Of a stretch of 64,000 nucleotides of DNA, positions 1 to 10,100 are shown one piece after another. A program made the position numbers and the translations under genes. Within the stretch, counting starts at the first letter, position 1. Every line of letters starts with the position of its first letter. The notes beneath the pieces are model-generated. The model had not been told where the DNA came from. It saw only the letters and a program-made list of their open reading frames with translations, and did not search any database. Source of the stretch: Strongylocentrotus droebachiensis (lineage: Eukaryota > Echinodermata > Echinoidea > Camarodonta > Strongylocentrotidae); assembly GCA_035222895.1 (NCBI GenBank), contig JAVYIG010000096.1, forward strand, positions 744,001-808,000, given 5' to 3'.

Positions 1-654
1 CGATCTTTCCTTTCAAAATGTCAAAAATTACAAAAAAAATTAAACATTTTCATGCAATAAACTTGGAAGGTATATACAAAAACAAACAAAAAGAAGAATG
101 ATAGAAACAAATATTCTCTAAACTTTAACCCCCCCCCCCTCCTATCCACTAACTAATCAATATTCTTTAATTATATAGGCCATCTAACAATTAAAGACAT
201 ATTTTTAACAATGTTTAATCTGAGATGCATGTCCATACGTGTTATCAGTGTTTGTTATATGGTGTAATATTGAAGCCCTAACAAAAAATGTGCGCTTCAA
301 AATTATTATGAAGTGCCTCAAAAAAATAAAAATCTTTGGGGTGACCGGTTTTACCATACTCATTTTCCCAATAGACTGTAGTGTTATAAAAACCGTTCGG
401 AAAACGGAAAATTTGAGTTCGATTTCCAATCATAATTATTTTGATAGTCAGACAGGCGATCGGCTTGAAAAAGTCATGGGGTTCCATACTGACCTAAAGG
501 TTTATAATTATAATTGCAGCATGAGCTAAATCCAGGATTTTGATTCAGAATCTTAGAAAATGTTACCGAGTCACTTTAAATCTAAATTCCTTTAATCTTG
601 TTCATACATGTTTGATGATAAGCAAATGTGTATAAATCCTTGCTGTATTTCTCA

Positions 655-786
655 TTATATGAACTTATTAGTGTTCTCAAGTATTTTTTCTTTGACGTCG
701 GCATAATAATTGTTGCAAGAATAACGAGAAGAAATAAGGCTGTTCGTTGTTGCCCAATCATCCCTTGAGGTGTATTCACGCTCAAC
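655..786 (-). CDS. Gene 1 exon 7: tentative terminal exon
   Basis: After acceptor CATAGCCAG the phase-0 frame reads VEREYTSRDDW and continues to a TAA (43 residues, ending NTNKFI). An ATTAAA (bases 591-596 on the minus strand) follows 60 bases after the stop. No family signature is visible. It could be a decayed LRR exon or a chance frame; the support is the splice acceptor, matching phase and position only. Confidence 0.35.
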   Translation of the reverse strand, partial: VEREYTSRDDWATTNSLISSRYSCNNYYADVKEKILENTNKFI

Positions 787-1118
787 CTGGCTATGGCATG
801 GTAATTTTAATTTGTCTTGTACTCAAAGTACAGCCATAATATTCATGCCTTTACAGTTTCCAAAATATATCAACAGAAATACCAAGATGATTTTCCAAGC
901 TATGTATTGATTTGAAGGACCCCTGGCGTACCTTAACTAGGATTTATAAATTGTGAGTCTTCAAAAAGTGAAACTTTGCATTATTAATCACTTCAGAACC
1001 TATATTGCGCTAAAGTCTTAATTCATTGTTCACTATTTGTTCCTTTTTCATGCACATTTCCCGGTAAGAGAATGGCAGACAACTCATCTGCCTACCCCCC
1101 CCCCCCAAAAAAAAAAAA

Positions 1119-1151
<33 letters not shown>

Positions 1152-4100
1152 GTGGTACTGGGAATGTGTCTCTTAGTGCCCAATTAAAAGAGTCTTCCTT
1201 GTTTGTATTAATTCACATGACTTTCCTCAGTTTTGAAATAAATGTCATTGTATGAGCCTATATGGCCTGGTAAGGGTATGAATAGAGTTCCCATCCTCTT
1301 GTTCGAAAATCTTGTACATGGTGTCAAAATGAGTTTTCCCTGCTTGCATTAATTCACATGACTTTTCTCAGTTTGTTAAGAAATGTCATTGTATGAGCCT
1401 ATAGAAAGGGTCTGGTAGGGGTATGAAAACAGTTCCCATCCTCTTGATAGAAAATCTTGTACATGGTGTTTGTATCATTGTAGTTTTTACTTTAAAGGGA
1501 CTTATATATCCCCTATATATAGTAACATTGTTCAGATGAGATAAAATGGTGCTAAGGTAATGAATTCAATGCTAGATGTACATTTTAAGATATAGTTTGA
1601 GTGAAAACAAACCATTATTAATGATAACAATTGGAAAAACTGATCAGATCGATTCCTCAATTCTCCCAACTATATTATTATAATTTAATTATATTTTAAG
1701 TGAATTGAAATCGTCACCAAAAAACAATGAATTGGCACTTTATACCATTCCAGATATTGAAGTGTTGATTTTTAAAAGCTTGTCTTATGTCTTACTTTCA
1801 TGCAAAAACGGTTGGGAAAATTCAAAAATGGTTGGAAGAATTTACTGTTCGAAGGTGCCGCACAGTGACACCTTCAAATAAAACCATAAATATCTTTGTT
1901 GTTTGATAATTTTTTCAGGATTTGTTGCATGTTAGAGGGTTAGTACAGTAGAAAGAATATAAAAAGCAACCTTTCATACACAATTTTTCAGTCACTTTTA
2001 ATAGAAAACTAATAATTTCAACTTTCGTGAAAGGGGGGGGGGCAGCCCCCCCCCCCCCAATCGGCACGCCAATGGCCACAAAGAACTAGTGTATCCTTAC
2101 ATTTTTGACATTTGGCAATCTTGCACTACGTAATATCGACCGCATCATGTGAGTTCTTGTTTAATTAAAATTGCTTACCTTCACTGAGCAGGCTCCGGAG
2201 GCTAGCTCTGTGTAAAACTGTCCATCAAAGCGATTGTCTTGAAGCGTCAAATCCATCAGTCTAGGGAGGTTATTCAAGAATCTAGCCAGATTACGTGATG
2301 CATGCTCATCGGATATTCTCATGGATTTTAGTGATAGTCGTTCAACCTATTATGGTGATGAACATAATTATGTCAAACAATTTTTTTTCTTCAATAACTC
2401 TTATACTTACACACACATAACACAAATTATTCTGTATAGGAATTCCAATTGAAATGCAAATATAATTAGCATTAACAGTAACGAATACTCTTTTAAATGG
2501 ATGTCATCATAACTAGAGAATTAATACAATATTCTAGCTATAAAAAGGTTCAGAGCGAGTGGAATATTTATAACTGAAGAAACTGCACTATTTTATAGTC
2601 ACCTTATGTGTCAAATGCCGTTGTCATCTATGCATCTGGAGAAAAATAAAAATGTATTACAACCCCCCCCCCCCCCCCCCCCCCCCCCACTGTCCCCCAT
2701 TCAGATAATCCTAAGTCCACCTCATTTATACTCTCTGTGAGGATTCTCCATACCTTTGACGTCTTGACTTTACTCTCCAGGGTGCCATAGAAATCTTCAT
2801 GGAGCGCCGTGCCACTGAGTTCCAATGCTATTAATGCTGTAGATGAGCAGATGACGTCTGCTAGGTCACGGGAGACTGTCGGTCCACATGATCTTCTACT
2901 CATTATCAGAGTTTCCTATGAATGATATAAAATATGCTAATAAAACTTCTGTTTGTCAAATTGTATTTGCGATAGTTTGTTGATTAAATAATATCATCAT
3001 CTATAACAATTAGAGTGTCATTAAACTAAAGATTGAAAAAAAAATATATTCATTTGTTCTCATACATTCAGTTCTTCAACGAAAAAGAGGTGTAATTTCA
3101 GACATTTCAATTAAAATAGGTCAGTTGCATTTTTGGGATTGTTCCCGAACAACTTTCCGAAAGCATAATTATATATAACCAACAAAATATATTTATGTCA
3201 AAATGACTTCCAAAGGAAATAAATCCCGAAAAATGAATAATTTATGCATGTTATAAAATATGATGTTTCATTATATTTTGTTACAATGCTGTTTTTTTTT
3301 TAGTTGTGGCATTTTTGTTCAAATCTCACCATTCTTATCTTATCCGTTAAGAAATATCCGGACACAGTGTGCGCTGACATGTTGTCGTTGATTTACAGTA
3401 ACTTTTGTTTTGCAAATACCTGTATGTAATGTTTGATCACTTTCGCCGTTTGTTTATGTAGTTATTTTATTATTAGTTGTTCATAGTTTTGGTATTAAAC
3501 ATACATAAATTATTTATATAAGAATATGTGATGTTTGATTTTTTCATTTTACATAACTTTCTCAGTTATGGCATTTTTGAGCAACTATTCAAATCTCACC
3601 ATTGTTAACTTTTCCATTATGAAAAGATATCCAGACACAGTGTGCGCGGACATCTGGTCGTCGATTTCTAGTGACTTTTGTTCTGCAAAGAGGTGCTGTC
3701 CGACCACTTTTGCCGCATCTCCATCATACGCTTCGAAGGTGACATCCACTAGCATATGTCTATAATGTTCCATTTCAATTAGCCTGCTAGTGACATCACT
3801 AGCGACGCTCTTTGTTTGAGATGCAGTAAAGTATAGAAGGTAGCGAAACTCTTCTGCTTTCTGAATCACATTATTCATCGCCTTTTCATACTGCTCGTGA
3901 TCAGACTCAAAAAGAGAAGCAAGATACATACCGGCTAGGTATTCCTGGAATAACTTGTGAGGGAAAAATACACTCGAGGTCACAGGATTTGTCTCACTCA
4001 GACACCTGTCCAGTCTTGGCACTATAAGAATGTCTCGACTCAGTACTCCTATTCTACAACATGCCTCCATTGCTTCGTCATATCCGCTAAAATCGCTTTG

Positions 4101-7100
4101 GGTATACATTAACCTTTTCTTTAAAACTCCAGAGTAAGCAATTTTTCCAATTTGTGATAGGTAATTATTCGTCTCCTTCTTTGTAAGAACTTTAACATTA
4201 GGGTTCTGGTGCTGTTTTGTCAAGCAGTGGTCTGTGAGGAAAATTATTATCGCAGTGAATAGCTGGGAGAACGTTTTAAGTTTCCGAATTAGTTTTCGTT
4301 TGTCGGCATTAGAATTCCGCCACAAGATACAAAGCATTGCTATGTAAAGTGGGAATGGAGCCATATTTTCTTGGATCAGGTCATTGCTTTCTATATAGTT
4401 TATCAATTCATGTCCTGCCGGCAGCTCATCCTGAAAATATTTAGTAATATATGACGAAATGTTTTCCCTATCAAACCCAGCTATGGCCAGAAAAACAAAC
4501 GTTTGCATCATAGTTCTGTTGGATCTGACGGGAACTGCTCTCCACGGGCGTGTTGTCACCAAAACTCTACATTCAACAAACTTCTTTGAACGAAGAATCT
4601 TAGCGATATCGGAACTCTCTTTGAGGATATCACCTTCATACTCGTCTAGTCCGTCAAATATGATAAACACTTTTGAAGGGGCAGACAGTATGTATTTATC
4701 GATCTGGCACGGTTGAACCGTGTTGCTATCTGATAGATATGTTTTTGCTATGTCCCCTACAGTCTGACCTTCCTTGGTGTTTCGAAAAGGAATAACCAGA
4801 ACCCAGTCAAACTCTTCAAACTCTTTAGTTCCATTCGCCCAGTCCCATGCGATCTTGGAACAGAATGTTGTTTTACCTGCTCCTCCTTCGCCTTCCACCA
4901 TGAGACGTTTTGGAAATACTCCATTGACTTTTGTTGTAAGTAGTTTGGTGTATTCTAAGGGTGTCTTCCTAGTGGTTCCCATTTCGTTTCTTAGCAGAAC
5001 TAAATTTGTGTAAATCCTTTCAAACTCTAAAATGGAACTGAAGTCAACTGGATCTGTCTTAATCTTGCATAACCGTGTTCGGTAGAAAGTTCTGAAGTCC
5101 TGAGCACATTGATCTACCTGTTCTTTTGTAAGTGGTTGTGTTTCTTCTCCTACTGCTGATTCTGGGTAAATAATTTACATGGATGAAAATGAAGTATTTA
5201 TTAAATATTTTCTAGCAAACTTATCATCCATAAAACATATTATTATTCCTTTTCCGTGTAAATTCTTTAGAATTCTAAAACTGAGCTGAAGTCAAGTTGG
5301 TCTGGCTTGATCTTGCACAGCCGCGTTCGGTGGAAAATGTTGAAGTCACCACGACAACGGGTAATCTGATAATTTCCAATTTCAAAATTAACCCAAAGAT
5401 TAATATAATTTCTGTGAAATAGGATAATCATAAGGTGCGAAGAAAACAAATCTCACTGCTTATATGTAATATAACATAAAGTGTTATAACATTTATAGGA
5501 AATAATTCTGATTTTCAAAATGCAAAGCTACATTTTTTTTGTTTTAATAATAGCTAGTCTTATCGGTTAATATTCTCTGATGGTTCTAGTACCTAGTGTT
5601 CTAGTGGTAGGACAACAACGGGAAGTTCGGAATGCCAACTTTTTGAGTGAACTCTCCTTTTTTCGCTATCTCATCCGACATGTGATTACATAAATAGACA
5701 CCTGTATATGAAGAGTTCTCAGCCATCTTCTGAGAAACCAAACAAGTTTAATCATGAATTTAATTATCACTGATCTGAGTCGAATTAAAGTGGAGCAAAC
5801 TATAATTACCAAGACACTGTCAACAAATGAAATTAATGTAACCCAACACGTTTGAGTTATAAGACTTTTTCGATCCTTAACAAAAATAATACTTGCTTAC
5901 CAGTTGGAGCTGCTTCTTGTGGAAGATAGCTACCTGTTGGAAAAAAATGGTACAATCGTGTGATATTTTCTTCTCAAATGAACTTTTTGAACGATCTTCA
6001 TACCTATTCTGCAAATACTCTTTTCCCCATATATTTTTTAGGAAAGTAGATGTCATTTGGCTAGTGGTAATACATAATTGCTCTGTAAACATAATACATA
6101 CATCAATGCTGTTGAATTCCACTATTACCAAAAAGGCATACACATCGCGTATTTCTTATCGTAAATATAAAAAGTGCATATTATTTTCCTTTTCACCTTA
6201 AAAATGATTTCGGTTCTTTCTAACCAGATTTTAAATGACCTTCATGTGCTAAGGTTAAAAAAAGAGCTTCTGCTTTGGAAGTTTAAGAATGCGTAAAAAG
6301 TAAGATATTAATTGTTGGTGTTTCGGGGAAGTCGTTTCAAATTTGTTAACATAAAGTCTTTACAATTTTCATTGAACCACATGCCAAACGCCTGATAATA
6401 AAGCGACACAATATAAATGTATTTTAAAGGTTTGAGTAACACCCTGAAGGACGTTTCTTTTACCTTTCTATAGAAGAAACACCTGCAGCTTACCTTCGAA
6501 ATTGTTCAGCTTATAAAGTGCGACCCAGAAAAAACGAAACCGAGGATTGTCGATGTTTTATCATAACCTAGGCACAATTATAATTAATACGTTACACATA
6601 TTTGTAAAGCTTAGGTCCTCCTCTTTCCTTTGATACAACTCATATGATGCCTATTTCACGCATGAGTGATGACAAGCAATTTGAAGGAAGGAAACCAAAA
6701 AGTCATTTAGCGGGCGGTATCTGAATTTCGAAGAACAATTCACATTTCTAGAAAGTTCATTTTCTGCGCTCTCATATGACACCTTAATAAGGAAAAATGA
6801 GCCAGGAATAACAAAGTTCTGTTTGTTTAAAGTGATGCTTGCATTTCCATAATTTGATTAAACGAATTCGTTTTCAATGGCTGCCTGCCGTAGCAACAAA
6901 CGGAATCAACAAAAGACTTAACTCCGTTTCGTTGACGATCAGACATATACGAAAGACGTCATTCCTGGCAGCTACCTACACAAACGGATTTAAGTCTTTT
7001 GTCAATTTTGCTTGTTGCTACGGCAGGCAGTCAGTGAACACAAACTTTTTAAATCAAATTGTGGAAATTCAAGCATCACTTTAAACAAACAGAACTTTGT

Positions 7101-10100
7101 TATTTCTTGCTCATTTTTCCTGATTGAGGTGTCTTATAAAAGGGCAAAAACTGGACTTCCTAGAAGTTTGTCTTCGAAATTTAGATACCGTCCGCCAAAT
7201 GACTTGTTGATTTCCTTCCTTCAAATTGCTTGTCATCACTCATGCGTGAGTTGCATCAAATGAAAGAAGAGGATCTAAGCTTTACAAATATGTGTCATTC
7301 CTTAATTATAATTGTGATTAAAGTTATGATAAAACATCGATAAATGTCGGTTTCGTTTTATCTGAGTCGCACTGCATGAATAAGCCTCGAGGAAATAATA
7401 ATAATGCATGACGGATGAACATGAATAAATAAAACAAAAAGGAATAATATTAAAGACCTAGAAAAATTATTTGAAGTGCAATTCAATTAAACAATAACTT
7501 TACCTCTGGAAAAGTTGTCACCGAGTGCGTCCAGGTTAACACCACGGAGCCTCGCAGCAATGCCATTACGACAATCTGTGCCACCTCTCTGTCTCTTCTT
7601 CCACTCACAGAAGATCTCAATCAGTGATCCTGTGACATTCAAATGATGTCTGTTCAGAATGACTTGGCTCTGAGTGTACGATACACCAAGTGCAATACAC
7701 AACTCTGTGTATTTTGATGGAGATATATCGTACGCCAGGTTTACCAGTTCTTGTTCTTGAATATTCGTTGATCTGAGTAAATAAGAGATTGGGAAAGATA
7801 ACAGCCATTGAAAAAATAGACTCGTGGAAGAATGGATAAATTATGAAGCATGATTTTGAATCATTCTTCCTAAGAGTTAGAAGAGGACTTACATGTACTA
7901 GCGCGTGGTTGCTCTCTACCATAAATAAAGAAGTGGGAATGTTCTCTGGAAACTAGAATGACCCGTTTTACAAGTATATGTATAATTATGTTCATACATC
8001 AAGTCAATTTGGATATTTAAGTGTATCTGTTTTCTACCTGCAAGTGTTCCATTCATACGGTAATTTGACATGAAATGCGGAATAGTAGTACTGTAAGCCG
8101 TGTTTAATACTTTATTTGGATCTAGTAAAAAGTAAATAATCCCTTTCACAGGACTGAGATGTAAATGCAACTGATAGTCCAGTGTCGGGAGATGCGTAGT
8201 GATTATAAACATTCGTTGGACTGCGGTAAATCGATACTAAAAATGGAAACATGAAATATTACTAGGAATCCTGTGTGCCGCCCTCCCCCCTCCCACAAAA
8301 AATGGGCAACATCTCTACCTATCGAATGGACCTGGGTTGAGCTCAACATCTCCAGCCTTTATCAATAGCATCTCAGGAAGGCAAGCGCTCTCTTCTTTGA
8401 GAGGATCATCAGTTGTTCCTTTCAGGCTACCTTGAATCTTACTCGAAATACCGTGTTTTCCGTCTGAGAGTACCTATGAATTTTGTGGAAAGGCTGAATG
8501 AATCTACAATGAATATGTGCACATATGTCAATCGCTATTGAACAAACTAAATATGACTACATATAAAATGAAAAATCAGTGCAAATTTGGAGTAGAAAAC
8601 AAAGGTTGAGCTGATACTATTTGTCAGTACTGAAATATAAAATGTTGAAGCTGAGAATTGTATTTATACATTTATACACACATTTATATATTTGTCTGCA
8701 TTTGTCGCAGCATTAGGTAATACGGATGATTTTGCTTAATTTGTAATTGTTTCTATACATGTATTTTAAAACTGTTGAGTGAAATCCAAGTGGAAGAATG
8801 TTACCTCGTGAAAAAAATGCAAACACACCTTTTGGGTTCCGGATCGTATGGTATATTCTGCCTGCACGCTGTTCACTTTCATGGGTTGTTTGTTTTTCTC
8901 TTCAGTAGGAGTTCCAGAAAGAGTGTTTTTCTCTTTAATAGCATATATATTTGTAGTGTTGCTGTCTGTTGGGGTAGATTTACTTCTAGAGATGTTGCCT
9001 TTGATGGAAGATTCAGGTGTAGAGCTGTTCCATTTAAAGGTAGATTCAGTCGCAGTGTTGTTCTTTTCGATTGTAAATTTAATTGAAGTGCTGCTGTCTT
9101 TGATGGTACGTTCTTTCGTAGAGTTGCTGCCTTCGTTGGCATATTCAGCTGTAGTGTTGTTCTTTTTGTTGGTAGATTGAATTGAAGAATTGTTGTCTTC
9201 GAAGTTAAGTTCAATACGATTGCTGTAGTCTTTGATGGTAGGTTCAACTTGAGTCTTGTTGTCTTTGATGGCAGATTCAGTTGTACGGTCGTTGTATTCG
9301 TTGGTAGATTCAGTTGGACAGCTGTTGTCTTTGATAGAAGATCTAGTTGGAGTGTTGTGGTCTTCAATGGTTGATTCAGTTGAAGTGTTGTTGTCTTTGA
9401 TGGTTGATTCACTTGAACGATCGTTGCTTTCGTTGGTAGATTCAGTTGGAGAGATGTTGCCTTTGATAGCAGATTTAGTTGGGGTGTGGTGGTCTTCAAT
9501 GGTTGATTCAGTTGGAGTGTTGTTGTCTTCGATGGTAGATTCAGTTGAAGCGCCCCTTCCCTTAAAAGTCGATCCAGTTGTAGTGGTGTTCCCTTTCATG
9601 TTAGATTCGGTTGCGATGATTTTGTCGTTGGCGCTTTTTCTCCTTGCTCTTTTTCTCTTTGGAAATCTGTCTTTTATGGTGGAGGGAGTGCTGCTGTCTT
9701 TGAGGGCAGATTCAGTGAGAGTGTTCTTCTTGTTGATGTAAGATTCATTTGGAGAGTTGTTTGCTTTGATGGTCGTTTTAGTTGTAGTTTTCTCTTTGTT
9801 CGTTTTTTTCTTTGTCGATTTTCTCTTAGGTGTCAGTGTTTTTCTCATTATTTTTTTTGTTGTCGGTTTCTCTGTCACTGTACAGAGAGTGTTGTTGTCT
9901 TTGATGTGACATTCTGTTTGAGTGATGCTGCCTTTGATGGTAGATTTGGTTAGAGTGCTGTTCTCTCTGATGGTAAATTTGGTTTTAGTATTTGTTTCGT
10001 TAATGTTTCTTTTCTTCGATGTTGTAATTGATGTTTTTTTCTCTGATGGTCCATCCCTGGTCATAGAGAGAGTGTTACTCTCCTTAATAAAATCATTCGG

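Noticed and set aside
4459-5013. Plus-strand frames opposite the NACHT exon
   Set aside because: Shadows of a clearly coding exon on the other strand.
5877-6201. Frames of about 90-100 residues on both strands in the DEATH-NACHT intron
   Set aside because: AT-rich chance frames; no domain and no need for an extra exon because phases of the DEATH and NACHT exons already match.
8879-9499. Long second open frame on the minus strand in the repeat region (LNLPSKTTTLQLN repeats)
   Set aside because: A 33 bp repeat without stops leaves all frames open. This one lacks a start in context, membrane segments and splice continuity.
9256-9741. Plus-strand frame of hydrophobic repeats (MVDSVGVLLSL)
   Set aside because: Antisense image of the 11-residue repeats; no supporting signals.
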